From NCBI GenBank assembly GCA_900111435.1, contig FOIY01000002.1, positions 186,001-250,000 on the forward strand: a stretch of 64,000 nt of DNA, in the 5' to 3' direction. Both the position numbers and the translations under genes were made by a program. How positions within the stretch are numbered: position 1 is the stretch's first letter; every line of letters begins with the position of its first letter. The notes under the pieces are model-generated. The model was not told the origin of the DNA and ran no database searches. It was given only the letters and a program-made list of their open reading frames with translations. Of the stretch, positions 19,001-26,886 are shown one piece after another. This DNA is from Ruminococcaceae bacterium KH2T8. GTDB taxonomy: Bacteria > Bacillota > Clostridia > Saccharofermentanales > Saccharofermentanaceae.

Positions 19001-19344
19001 ACCCTTATGCAAGACCTTCTGAGAACAGTTCCCACTGCGATACTGAGGCTATGCAGCTTTCTTCTGCTGACGGCGATCTTATCAGGTTCAAGAGAGCAGG
19101 GGAGCTGGATTCTAATAACGAAGCTCCTAAGTTTGAGTTCACGGTACTTCCGTTCACTCCTGAGCAGATGAACGAAAGCCTTCACGAGGAACTACTGATG
19201 CAGAATGATTTCTGTGAACTCTTCCTTGATTTCTGTACAAAGGAAATCGAGCGTACGAGCACCAATTCTACTAGCCTTCCTCTTAAGAAGAATGTTGCCT
19301 ATAAGGAGACGTTCAAGGTCAAGTTCATTGGCAGGAACGGCTGA
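16009..19344 (+). CDS. LacZ-like glycoside hydrolase family 2 protein, catalytic residues apparently lost
   Basis: The 1111-residue protein (ATG 16009) has the domain order of large beta-galactosidases: jelly-roll sugar-binding domain (about 45-230, ending GFSGIFRPIYIV), Ig-like domain, barrel (about 390-600), second Ig-like domain, a low-complexity insert (about 730-810) and the Bgal_small_N beta-sandwich (YGRGPGESYYDRK). In the barrel, LacZ landmarks are missing: the usual NRHE is replaced by KYYEFDP, HYP by GFP, the acid/base motif GNES by SFNDYGFD (Asp 478), and I see no CEYAHAMGN or GGFIWDW. It may be a binding protein or have an altered mechanism. No signal peptide, so cytoplasmic. The start has only a weak ribosome site; an alternative start at 15940 is less likely. 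Confidence 0.8.
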   Translation: MDFEYANDGFLPYESFDYIYKDRKLPEFGEVESPYLREIQTWKFFLANGEGEVPFGFESASYDDSDWDLINVPSTWQTEGYGLPQNLLYNYPEELEKIAKRGEESISDKYLVHSTSADSDELGIYRASVVFSPEDIDRALYLEVSGICGSFNVYLNGELQSESRSVLTHKRILLSGSARPGVNLLTIIVSRWDRDKNGKIIKELMNYGFSGIFRPIYIVAEPLLEISNLHLKISNVPEAYVDQLALSDPNSKDLVVHNENNNGKITRGNYQVRADFRIRNHTDYMMPYAVRVSVMEARSEYDPYKLPYAKINMQTGVSGTIDANSETRDTSEFVALDVAQWTDATPVQYDIILELLDSENRIICVKKRRFGFRSTEVILDKFNINDKTLPLKLVKYYEFDPQGGISVPMDRFRQDIILMKRCGINGIISQGFPLGEDMLNLCDEYGIYVIACADKRYMADYVECCMNHPSVIMWSFNDYGFDAVECGKVKSKLQVIDDTRPWYCAADAQKKVSDLSAFPNEAGVVFGPWEDLCLDRKYIFEKNKIGKNLFETVPGRTRFPDDSAMYKWIHHADLVGGKMKENSSIGQGIVDADRNPHPIYMDIKKQCQGISIFASPDDATTLTMRNMHPFAYSPETVLEWKVLLGGNTIMSGKGNINEIEPYGMRTLRFPLNIQKYLEDGWAEGRPELIEMYMSALSHEIVFDISLKLAKDTYYASEGYEVAFYQDVLSAQSGNPAVSSVESGKSASDSAQALIGASVSKYQDKKIVPQIEAPDNDGVLTVMDEMAVPEEIMIADAVNIPDEFVTEETDVTDLINEFSIEALPKALKVGNDDMKITFDRDTGAVCGIKVGDTEFLKGSFMPSFYRCPSNIDRTDRSFVLAKTIFSKESDYEQIQQSIEFAGCSYGLKDGVFTFISRYKSFAMKGEILVAYEVPASDELNITLSFTPKYDMVRYGFRVPVNKDRILCTWYGRGPGESYYDRKNATRLGVYAAGVDKIYHPYARPSENSSHCDTEAMQLSSADGDLIRFKRAGELDSNNEAPKFEFTVLPFTPEQMNESLHEELLMQNDFCELFLDFCTKEIERTSTNSTSLPLKKNVAYKETFKVKFIGRNG

Positions 19345-19372
19345 GCACTGAATATATAATAAGTAAGTAAAA

Positions 19373-19413
19373 AAGAAGATCAGGACTCCTTCAGGATCCT
19401 GATCTCTTCTTTT
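19373..19413. terminator. Terminator hairpin between LacZ-like gene and rluF-like gene
   Basis: AGATCAGGA/TCCTGATCT stem flanked by AAGA and TCTTCTTTT. It overlaps the 3' end of the reverse-strand pseudouridine synthase gene and can serve both convergent genes. Confidence 0.6.
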
Positions 19414-20075
19414 GTAAGCTTTCTGTGAGCGCCGACCTTGAGGTCTCCGAGCTCGATATTCATGAAACGCACTCTCTTGAGCTTTACGACCCTGTATCCG
19501 AGAAAGTCGCACATCTTTCTTATCTGCCTGTTAAGACCTTGCTTGAGGATTATCTTGAATGTATGAGGCCCCGTGATCGTTACGGAACAGGGGAGAGTGA
19601 TCTGACCGTCGACGGGTATACCGTTCTCCATCTTACGCTTAAAGTCATCTGCTATCTTGTGGTCTACTCTTACGACATATTCCTTTTCGTGACCGTTCTC
19701 GGCTCTAAGGAGCTTATTTACGATATCTCCGTCATTGGTAAGGAGGATCAGTCCTGATGAGTTCTTATCGAGGCGCCCGATAGGGAAGATCCTTTCCTTC
19801 ATGCCGATAAAATCAATGATGTTAGTCTCATCTCTCGTATCTGTCGTGCAGGTGATACCCAGTGGCTTATTGAGAGCAATGTAGATCTTATCTTCCTTAG
19901 GGAGGATAGATCTGCCGTTAACGGCTACATCGTCTCCTTCAAATACCTGAGTCCCGGGTACGGCAACGATACCGTTGACCGTAACGGCTCCTTCTTCTAC
20001 GAGTCTGTCAGCTTCACGCCTCGAGCATATGCCGGACGAAGCCACATATTTATTTACTCTAATACCGTCAGACAT
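19380..20075 (-). CDS. rluF: 23S rRNA pseudouridine synthase, RluF-like
   Basis: Isomerises a uridine in 23S rRNA (RsuA family). The 231 residues begin with an S4 RNA-binding domain (RVNKYVASSGICSRREADRL) and continue with the catalytic domain: KPLGITCT, the catalytic Asp in FPIGRLDKNSSGL, and KQGLNRQIRKMCDFLGY. The end ELGDLKVGAHRKLTKEEI is closer to RluF than to RluB/RsuA. I start at the ATG at 20075, which shares one base with the stop of the histidine kinase (TGATG), so translation is coupled to the two-component operon. An adjacent TTG at 20078 would add one residue. Confidence 0.88.
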   Translation of the reverse strand: MSDGIRVNKYVASSGICSRREADRLVEEGAVTVNGIVAVPGTQVFEGDDVAVNGRSILPKEDKIYIALNKPLGITCTTDTRDETNIIDFIGMKERIFPIGRLDKNSSGLILLTNDGDIVNKLLRAENGHEKEYVVRVDHKIADDFKRKMENGIPVDGQITLPCSVTITGPHTFKIILKQGLNRQIRKMCDFLGYRVVKLKRVRFMNIELGDLKVGAHRKLTKEEIRILKES

Positions 20076-21880
20076 CAATACCAGTTATTGGAAGCTTCTG
20101 CACGCTTCAGTGTGAATGTGAACGTTGTACCGTGACCGTACTCGCTCTGCACCGTGATATCCTCACCCATATAAGTAAGGAGCTCCTTGGCGATAGCAAG
20201 ACCAAGGCCTGTGCCTTTCTTGCCTCTTGCACGGTCTGCCTTGAAGAATCTGTCGAAGATATGGTTTATATCGTATTCGTGGATACCTTGTCCTGTATCG
20301 ATAACAGAGATGAATACCTTATCAACGATATCGTTATACTCGGCGGAGATGGTGATGGAACCGCCTTCCGCCGTATACTTCTTAGCATTATCGAGGAGAA
20401 TGACGAGGATCTGCTCAACACGGTCGGGGTTACCCATAACAGTAGGGAGGTCACCTGTGTTGAACATTACCCTGAACTTTATCTTGGCATCGTTCATAAC
20501 AGGAATGAACTTAGTCTCGAGGTCATTAAGAAGGGAGTTCAAGTCGAAGGGGAACATCTTGAAAGCAAGAGTCCTTGACTGAAGCTTCGAAAGTTCAAGC
20601 ATGTCGTCGATAAGTCTCGAGAGACGAAGTGTCTCATTAAGTATGATATTATAATATCTGAGCTTATCCTCTTCCTTCTTGACCATGCCGTCGGCAAGAG
20701 GTTCGATAAGACCTCGTAATGTCTGAAGGGGAGTCCTGAGCTCGTGAGAGATGTTGGCAACGTAGTCTCTTCTGGTACGCTCGAGCTTTGAATCCTCCGT
20801 GATATCTCGAAAGAATCCGGTAGCACCGACACATTTAGTGGGATCGTTGCCGTCCATCTTGGGGATAAGTGTTTCCTTGATTACGTAGTCGGGACCTTCG
20901 AGAGTCCTTTCGACCTGCTCTCCTTGGGAAAGACATTTCTCGACATCTTCCCATACTTCATCGAAAGGTATAACGTGAAGTCTCTCGGTAAAGAGATTCT
21001 TCTTGGGGACCTTGGAGAAGATGGTATTCATCGTGTCGTTCATGACGCCGGGGTCACCGTTCTCGTTAAATACGACGATACCCTCGGATGTTACGTTAAA
21101 GATATCTTCGAGCCTGTTACGTTCTCGCGTAAGTTCGCTGATCGATTTCGACAGCTTATCCGCCATCAGGTTGAATGATACAGCAAGCTCTCCGCCTTCA
21201 CCCGTATAACTCTCATCGGCTCGTATCTCATAGTTGCCGTGACCGTATTCCTTTGCGACCTTATTAACGTTGATGATAGGCTCAGTTATCCTGTTAACAA
21301 CGAGGACAACAGGAAGGAGCATGGTGAGGGCTACCGCAAGGTTAGACAGGATAAGGACGTTTATGTAGTGGTTGATGATCTCGTTTCTGCCTTTAAGGTC
21401 AGCGATGACGACTTCGTACTTTCCGGCATAATAACCCTCTTCGATCCTGTTTACGATAAGGACCGAATCGATGTTACCGTTATCATCAGTGAATTCCTTG
21501 TAGTTCTGTGAGATCTCTTCGTCGCTGTTTGTAATAAAGTTCTCGCGTGCATATTCGATATGCTCCTGAACTTCGGGGGAATAAAGACCCGAATCGGGAA
21601 GTGCGATGGAACCGTTCTCGTTCATTACATAGATATAAGTACCGCCGGTGACACTTGTGTTGCCGCAGATATATCTGGAGAAAAGATAGTTGTTCTCTTC
21701 GGAGCGGTTGAGAAGATCCAGTATCTCATTAGCCTGATCAAATGAAGAATGAGCGTGATTGGTAAATTCGGAACTTCTTCCGGCTATGGAGAATGATGCT
21801 ACGGTGAAGATGGTCGATGCAAGAAGTGATGTAAGGACCAGCGCAACCGTTCTGCGCATCAGGGTGTTGCGCTTGATCAT
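20075..21880 (-). CDS. Two-component sensor histidine kinase
   Basis: Membrane sensor kinase of the PhoR/WalK type, 601 residues. Order: membrane helix 1 (about 9-32), extracytoplasmic sensor domain of about 140 residues, membrane helix 2 (about 176-197), HAMP (ITEPIINVNKVAKEYG), PAS-like domain (NVTSEGIVVFNENG), HisKA with the phospho-acceptor His 379 in NISHELRTPLQ, and HATPase with N box LLDNAKKYT, G1 DTGQGI and G2 GTGLGLAI. The start ATG overlaps the regulator stop by one base (TGATG). The signal sensed is unknown. Confidence 0.93.
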   Translation of the reverse strand: MIKRNTLMRRTVALVLTSLLASTIFTVASFSIAGRSSEFTNHAHSSFDQANEILDLLNRSEENNYLFSRYICGNTSVTGGTYIYVMNENGSIALPDSGLYSPEVQEHIEYARENFITNSDEEISQNYKEFTDDNGNIDSVLIVNRIEEGYYAGKYEVVIADLKGRNEIINHYINVLILSNLAVALTMLLPVVLVVNRITEPIINVNKVAKEYGHGNYEIRADESYTGEGGELAVSFNLMADKLSKSISELTRERNRLEDIFNVTSEGIVVFNENGDPGVMNDTMNTIFSKVPKKNLFTERLHVIPFDEVWEDVEKCLSQGEQVERTLEGPDYVIKETLIPKMDGNDPTKCVGATGFFRDITEDSKLERTRRDYVANISHELRTPLQTLRGLIEPLADGMVKKEEDKLRYYNIILNETLRLSRLIDDMLELSKLQSRTLAFKMFPFDLNSLLNDLETKFIPVMNDAKIKFRVMFNTGDLPTVMGNPDRVEQILVILLDNAKKYTAEGGSITISAEYNDIVDKVFISVIDTGQGIHEYDINHIFDRFFKADRARGKKGTGLGLAIAKELLTYMGEDITVQSEYGHGTTFTFTLKRAEASNNWY

Positions 21881-22566
21881 CAGCCGACCTCGAACTTATA
21901 ACCGACGCTGTATACCGTTTGTATGCTCCATGAAGCATTGTCGCATGAGATCTTCTGTCTGATGCGCTTGATGTGTGTATCTACCGTTCTGGAATCTCCG
22001 TTGTAGTCATAACCCCAGATGAGCTGCAGGATCTGATCTCTGCCCATGACCTGACCGGCATGAGACGCGAGGAGATGAAGGATCTCAACTTCCTTGGGAG
22101 TGCAGGGGATATTCTCTCCGTTGACCTTCACGGTGTAGTTGTCCATATTAATCTCGAGTCCGTCGAATCTGAGTACGGATGCTGAATCGTTGGTATCAGC
22201 CGTTCTTCTGAGTACTGCCTTGATCCTGGCGATAACTTCTCTGGGGGAGAAGGGCTTTACGATATAGTCATCGGCTCCGAGCTCAAGACCCAATACTCGG
22301 TCTATCTCTTCGCCTTTGGCAGTCAATATGATAATTGGAGTGGAAAGAGTCTTTCTGACTTCACGACAGACATCGAGTCCGCTCATCTCCGGCATCATTA
22401 CGTCGAGCAGGATAAGATCGGGCTTGTCTTCTTCAACCTTTCTGAGTGATTCGGCTCCGTCATAAGCATCTGAATGCGAATAATGCTCGCTGTCTAAATA
22501 CAGCGAGAGTGATTCATGTACGATGGGGTCGTCGTCGCAAATAAGAATATGAGGTGTCTGTGACAT
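21880..22566 (-). CDS. Response regulator, OmpR/PhoB family
   Basis: 228 residues: receiver domain with the acidic pocket CDDDP, phospho-acceptor Asp 55 in LILLDVMMPEMSG, switch Thr in IIILTAKG and Lys in DYIVKPFSP, then an OmpR-type winged helix (CTPKEVEILHLLASHAG, DSRTVDTHIKRIRQKI). It is the first gene of the regulator-kinase-RluF operon and divergent from a lipoprotein gene at 22755. The intergenic region carries a CATTCAA/TTGAATG dyad that could be its binding site. Confidence 0.94.
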   Translation of the reverse strand: MSQTPHILICDDDPIVHESLSLYLDSEHYSHSDAYDGAESLRKVEEDKPDLILLDVMMPEMSGLDVCREVRKTLSTPIIILTAKGEEIDRVLGLELGADDYIVKPFSPREVIARIKAVLRRTADTNDSASVLRFDGLEINMDNYTVKVNGENIPCTPKEVEILHLLASHAGQVMGRDQILQLIWGYDYNGDSRTVDTHIKRIRQKISCDNASWSIQTVYSVGYKFEVG

Positions 22567-22658
22567 TTCCTTACTCCTTGCAGGTCAAATTGATTCAGGA
22601 TGTATTATATAACAAAACGATCCGTTTTTCTTTATAGAAAATAAAATAATACAAATTT

Positions 22659-22682
22659 CATTCAAGATGACGTCTTTGAATG
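22659..22682. promoter_or_regulatory. Imperfect dyad between the two-component operon and a lipoprotein gene
   Basis: CATTCAA (22659-22665) and TTGAATG (22676-22682) are perfect 7-base arms around a GACGTC-containing centre. The position between divergent genes, away from any terminator, suggests an operator. Confidence 0.4.
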
Positions 22683-22754
22683 TAATTATTTAGCTTTATT
22701 GACAGTTTGTGTATAATAGTATTGTTGTGAAAACTTGATACTTGGAGGAATGGT

Positions 22755-23615
22755 ATGAAAAGGAATGTTAAATGTGTTGTTTCAACTGTTCTCGTGGCTT
22801 CTATGGCTATGAGCGTTGCTTCTTGTTCTCTTTTTGACAAGGCAGGCAAGCTCTGTACCGAGGTCGGAGACGAATTTATGCAGGCTGCTCTTGAGCGTGA
22901 CCTGGGGGATATGGTAGATCTTTGTTCCGATGAGGATGATGCTACGGCTGCCCTCGAGATCTACACTTATGATAACGATCCCGTTCAGGCGCTTCTCGAC
23001 AGAGCATCTTTTGAGGCAGGCAAGCCCGATTGTTCCACAAAAGATAAGAAGGGTAAGATCACATATACCGTGACTCTTCCTGATTATGACGCTGCTCTTG
23101 ACGAGGATCCCGAGGATGTTGACGAGTTCGAGGATATCCTTGACGATACAAAGGATACTGTTACGATCGAAGTAACTCTTGAGTTCAAGCTCAATAAGAA
23201 GGACGAGTGGCAGATCGATAACCCTGAGGATATCGCAGAGGATCTCTTCGAGGAGCTCTTCGACGTTAACTACGGCTTCGAGTCATATCTTACGGCTCAT
23301 ATCGACCATGGTTATTTCTACGGTGCAAGTGATGATGTTTATACAGACGTTTCAACACTTGATTACGATCTGTACTTTGATAACTCTGATGATTTCGACT
23401 ATTCATTTGACGTAGTCTATGAAGGCAACGTTATCTATTCTCAGTCCGGTTCCGACTGGAGCTACATCTACTGCTACTGCAGATATTCCGAGACGAGCAT
23501 CTACCAGAGCGGTACATCCTGTTTCCCTGCAGGTAACTATACTTATAACATCTATGACGGTGACGGAGCTCTTATCATTTCCGCGACTGTAACCGTTGTA
23601 AATAACTATGACTGA
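22755..23615 (+). CDS. Lipoprotein, unknown (paralogue of 23730 gene)
   Basis: 286 residues with a lipoprotein signal (Lys-rich start, hydrophobic core, lipobox SVASC at about 24). The middle is acidic (EDPEDVDEFEDILDDTKD) and resembles the short alpha/beta domains of DUF4878/DUF5105-type lipoproteins, which I suggest only loosely. The C-terminal 100 residues look like a beta-sandwich ending AGNYTYNIYDGDGALIIS. The next lipoprotein gene has the same layout. TTGGAGGAA precedes the ATG. It sits divergent from a two-component system, which might control it. Confidence 0.75.
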   Translation: MKRNVKCVVSTVLVASMAMSVASCSLFDKAGKLCTEVGDEFMQAALERDLGDMVDLCSDEDDATAALEIYTYDNDPVQALLDRASFEAGKPDCSTKDKKGKITYTVTLPDYDAALDEDPEDVDEFEDILDDTKDTVTIEVTLEFKLNKKDEWQIDNPEDIAEDLFEELFDVNYGFESYLTAHIDHGYFYGASDDVYTDVSTLDYDLYFDNSDDFDYSFDVVYEGNVIYSQSGSDWSYIYCYCRYSETSIYQSGTSCFPAGNYTYNIYDGDGALIISATVTVVNNYD

Positions 23616-23644
23616 TAGGTCGTAAACGGTTTAAGGCTATCATG

Positions 23645-23679
23645 TACCACCGTCGCATTCAGCGGCGGTGGTATTTTTC
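23645..23679 (+). terminator. Terminator after first lipoprotein gene
   Basis: 12-bp stem TACCACCGTCGC/GCGGCGGTGGTA with one mismatch, short loop, then ATTTTTCT. Confidence 0.9.
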
Positions 23680-23729
23680 TGCGAAAATATATATAATAGC
23701 AGTCTGAAAGAATATTTCCCGAGGTGACT

Positions 23730-24596
23730 ATGAAGATCGGTTCCAGATGGAAGAAGGGTACTGCGGCGCTCCTTGTCGCATTTATGATGTTGAATATATC
23801 CGGCTGTTCGGATTTCCTTAAGGGGATAGCAGCCGATAAAGCTTCAAAATATACGGCTTCCGTAATGGAATCGTTCGTTAAATCTCCCCGTGAGACTCTC
23901 GATGCCAATTCTCTTGCCGAGATAGAGTATCCCGAGCTTACGGAGGACCAGGAGAAGTTAGTAAATGACTATATCTCTTCTGCCGAATATGAGATCGGCG
24001 AAGTTCAGATGAATGACAAGCGCACGAAGGGAACAGTAGAGATCAGGTTCTTTGACTGTCCCGTATTCGACGATACTTTCGTTATGGGAACCATGGATGA
24101 GGTTACGGAGCAGCTTTCTGACCTTAAGTCTGATGTTTCCGTCGAGCTTACGGTTAAGAGGACTGATGACCATAAGTGGATCTTTGAGGACCTTTCGGGA
24201 TTTGTCGATGTTCTCATGACACCTTATCAGGAGATCTGTTTCCTCGACGATGACGGTAATCCCATAAATGTAACGGCCGGCTATATTGACCTCGTCTATG
24301 TCGACTGCGCCTGGTATGATCCGCTTATGAATAATCCCGTAGCAACGAATCGTCTGGCAGGAACGGATTATCTCAAGGTCGTATTCTATTTCAGCAGACC
24401 CATGACTATGGACCTTCATTACGAGCTTATATATAACAACGGAGTAAGCGAGTCGGCAGATATCTCTCTTGAGAACGATATCACCGCGGACTGCCATTTC
24501 ACGGCGCAGAATGCTTTCGAGGGCGGATCTTATCAGATCATCCTTTATTACGGTGATACCGTGATCGCCGAATCTGAGACTATGACGGTGGCTTGA
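23730..24596 (+). CDS. Lipoprotein, unknown (second of the pair)
   Basis: 288 residues from the ATG at 23730, with GAGGT 5 bases upstream; the in-frame GTG at 23724 overlaps that ribosome site and is rejected. Lipoprotein signal with lipobox ISGC. Layout repeats the previous gene: helical N-terminal part, acidic alpha/beta middle (DEVTEQLSDLKSDVSVELTV), and a C-terminal beta domain ending EGGSYQIILYYGDTVIAES. I infer an old duplication. It ends 1 base before the methyltransferase ATG, so the four genes from here to 26770 form one operon. Confidence 0.72.
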   Translation: MKIGSRWKKGTAALLVAFMMLNISGCSDFLKGIAADKASKYTASVMESFVKSPRETLDANSLAEIEYPELTEDQEKLVNDYISSAEYEIGEVQMNDKRTKGTVEIRFFDCPVFDDTFVMGTMDEVTEQLSDLKSDVSVELTVKRTDDHKWIFEDLSGFVDVLMTPYQEICFLDDDGNPINVTAGYIDLVYVDCAWYDPLMNNPVATNRLAGTDYLKVVFYFSRPMTMDLHYELIYNNGVSESADISLENDITADCHFTAQNAFEGGSYQIILYYGDTVIAESETMTVA

Positions 24597-24597
24597 T

Positions 24598-25488
24598 ATG
24601 TTCCTGGCTGATAAGTGGCAAGATTTCGAAGTTTTATACGCAGGCTCGGGTGATAAGTGCGAGCGCTGGGGTGACGTGATCCTCAAAAGACCCGATCCTC
24701 AGGCAATCTGGGCATGCGATGATTTCAAGGATATCAGGCCCCATGCCGTTTATCAGAGAAGTTCTACCGGCGGAGGATCATGGGAAAGACGTAAACCTAT
24801 GCCTAATTCCTGGAAGATCGGTTACGATTCTTTGGGTAAGAGGCTCAATTTTATAATAGAACCTACTTCTTTCAAGCATACCGGACTTTTTCCTGAGCAG
24901 GCTGCTAACTGGGATTTCTGCGGAAAGCTCATAGAGGATGCGGTTGCGGAGGGTAGAAACGATATAAAGATCCTGAACCTTTTCGGCTATACTGGCGGTG
25001 CTACATGTGCATCAGCGCTTCACGGCGCCGCAGAGACCGTTCATGTCGATTCATCAAAGGGAATGATCGCAAGAGCTAAGGAGAATATCGAAGCTTCGGG
25101 CCTTCAGGACAGATATGTAAGATTTATTGCGGAGGACTGCCGTAAGTTCGTCGAGCGCGAGATAAGGCGCGGACGTAAGTATGACGGTATCATCATGGAT
25201 CCGCCCAAGTACGGCAGGGGACCTACGGGTGAGCTTTGGGAGATCGACAAATCTCTCTTTGAGTTCGTGAGCAGATGTTCGCTCCTGTTGTCCGATACCC
25301 CTCTGTTCTTCCTTATAAGCTCATATGCTACGGAACTCGGACCCACATGTGTCGGTAATGTCCTCGATATCGTCATCGGAAGTAAGTTCGGCGGTAAGGT
25401 AAGTTCCGAGGAGCTTGGTCTTCCGGTGCGCAGGATGGGCATCGTGCTCCCGTGCGGTCAGTCTTCACGTTGGACGAGCAGAACATGA
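24598..25488 (+). CDS. Class I SAM-dependent methyltransferase, RlmI/RlmK-like
   Basis: 296 residues. The SAM-binding fold is clear: motif I LNLFGYTGGATCASA, acidic loop VHVDSSKGMI, and the catalytic motif IMDPPKYGRGP, which is typical of RNA base methyltransferases of the RlmI/RlmK or YccW type. It has no PUA domain at the N-terminus; instead about 100 residues with a Trp/Lys-rich start (KIGYDSLGKRLNFIIEPTSF). Probable rRNA substrate. It overlaps the downstream pseudouridine synthase by 4 bases (ATGA), which supports an RNA modification role. Confidence 0.83.
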   Translation: MFLADKWQDFEVLYAGSGDKCERWGDVILKRPDPQAIWACDDFKDIRPHAVYQRSSTGGGSWERRKPMPNSWKIGYDSLGKRLNFIIEPTSFKHTGLFPEQAANWDFCGKLIEDAVAEGRNDIKILNLFGYTGGATCASALHGAAETVHVDSSKGMIARAKENIEASGLQDRYVRFIAEDCRKFVEREIRRGRKYDGIIMDPPKYGRGPTGELWEIDKSLFEFVSRCSLLLSDTPLFFLISSYATELGPTCVGNVLDIVIGSKFGGKVSSEELGLPVRRMGIVLPCGQSSRWTSRT

Positions 25489-26177
25489 CCCCGGATATCA
25501 TCTACGAAGATAATCACGTAATAGTTGCCGTAAAGCCTGCGGGAGTGCTGTCTCAGTCTGACGGCAGTAATGCTCCCGATATGCTCACGATCCTCAAGGA
25601 TTACATCAAGGTCAAGTACGATAAGCCCGGTAATGTGTTTCTCGGGCTCCTTCACAGGCTCGACAGAAATGTTGAGGGCGTGATGGTCTTTGCCAGGACC
25701 AGTAAAGCCGCATCAAGGATCAGCGAACAGATCCGTGCTCACGAGGTCAATAAACGCTACAGGGCAATAGTAAACGGCACTTTCTCCGCTCAGGAAGGCC
25801 GTATGAGCTACTATCTCGTCAAGGATAAGAAGAATAATGTCACATCGGTATTCGAGAAGGATCAGGGGAGGGGAGATGCGAAGCTTTCATCCCTGAAATA
25901 TAAAGTTCTGGCCGTTTCCGAATATAACGGACAGAAGGTCAGCCTCGTCGATATAGATCTCGAGACCGGCAGATCTCATCAGATAAGAGCTTTTATGTCT
26001 CACGAAGGACATCCGCTCCTCGGAGACTTTAAGTATAAGGACAGAACGTTCAAGGGCGATATCTGTCTTCAGTCCTACCTGATCGGATTTAAGCATCCGA
26101 CAAGTTCGGACTACCATGAATATACGCTGCCCCTGAAGGACGAAAGTCCCTGGGACATCTTTGGAGGAATAGAATAA
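25485..26177 (+). CDS. RluA family pseudouridine synthase
   Basis: 230 residues. Motifs: IIYEDNHVIVAVKPAGVLSQ, the catalytic Asp in LLHRLDRNVEGVMVFA, and the conserved ETGRSHQIRAFMSHEGHPLLGD. There is no S4 domain, so it is the short type (like YlyB/RluA/TruC relatives). Start chosen at ATG 25485, whose ATGA overlaps the methyltransferase stop; a GTG at 25452 would overlap far into that gene. The usual HRLDxxTSG motif reads HRLDRNVEG here, a variation in non-catalytic positions. Confidence 0.88.
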   Translation: MTPDIIYEDNHVIVAVKPAGVLSQSDGSNAPDMLTILKDYIKVKYDKPGNVFLGLLHRLDRNVEGVMVFARTSKAASRISEQIRAHEVNKRYRAIVNGTFSAQEGRMSYYLVKDKKNNVTSVFEKDQGRGDAKLSSLKYKVLAVSEYNGQKVSLVDIDLETGRSHQIRAFMSHEGHPLLGDFKYKDRTFKGDICLQSYLIGFKHPTSSDYHEYTLPLKDESPWDIFGGIE

Positions 26178-26770
26178 TGGAAGACGCATACACACTTACA
26201 CCGGAACAGATCGAAGCAGATAAGATCAGGATCATCGAGCTCCTGAAGGGTACCGGAAGGCCCGGCATCGAAAGACTTGTCGAGTGGATGGAGACAAAGT
26301 CGGATTTCTTTACGGCACCCGCTTCTACCAAGTACCATCTTCACTGTAAGGGCGGTCTTGCAAGACACTCTCTTAACGTATACGAAAGACTCAAGGCAAA
26401 GGTCGATTCAGGCCTTCTTGAGCTCAAGGATGATACTGTTGTTATAACGACGCTGCTTCACGATGTCTGTAAGGCTAATTTCTATGCCGTTCAGAAACGT
26501 AACAGGAAGATCGACGGACAGTGGCAGGAAGTAGAGGAGTGGGGCATCGACGAGAAGCTCCCTATAGGTCACGGTGAGAAGTCATGCTATATAGTTCAGT
26601 CCTTTATGAGACTTTCCCCCGAGGAGTTTGCCATGATCAGATTCCATATGGGACGTGAGAGCGAGAGCTTTAATGACTACTTCTCAAAGGCAGCTGCCGT
26701 ATTCCCGGGAGTAGCAGCTATCCATACTGCAGATCTCGAGTCTGCGTTCATAGTAGAGTCGAGGATGTAA
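26177..26770 (+). CDS. HD domain phosphohydrolase
   Basis: 197 residues with an HD-superfamily metal site: His in GGLARHSLNV, HD in TLLHDVCKANF, and later HIS/Asp in LPIGHGEKSCYI and AAIHTADLES. This resembles the group of small HD hydrolases similar to the Firmicute YhaM C-terminal domain without the OB-fold. A nucleic acid or nucleotide phosphodiesterase role is likely. Its ATG overlaps the stop of the pseudouridine synthase (TAATG). Last gene of the operon. Confidence 0.8.
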   Translation: MEDAYTLTPEQIEADKIRIIELLKGTGRPGIERLVEWMETKSDFFTAPASTKYHLHCKGGLARHSLNVYERLKAKVDSGLLELKDDTVVITTLLHDVCKANFYAVQKRNRKIDGQWQEVEEWGIDEKLPIGHGEKSCYIVQSFMRLSPEEFAMIRFHMGRESESFNDYFSKAAAVFPGVAAIHTADLESAFIVESRM

Positions 26771-26786
26771 GAAACAGCCGTACTTC

Positions 26787-26816
26787 TTGACTTTAGCCTT
26801 ACATAATTTATATAAT
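26787..26816 (+). promoter_or_regulatory. Promoter of the ileS operon
   Basis: TTGACT (26787-26792), 18 bases, TATAAT (26811-26816). The leader of about 65 bases is too short for a T-box. Confidence 0.75.
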
Positions 26817-26886
26817 AATAAGCCGTATTGTAGGCATACTGTGCCCATTCGGGCATTGGCAAATAAATATCGTAAGGTGAATTACT

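Noticed and set aside
22699-22717. Promoter TTGACA with TATAAT before 22755
   Set aside because: Only 7 bases separate the two boxes, so they cannot serve as a pair; TATAAT may work with another, weaker -35.
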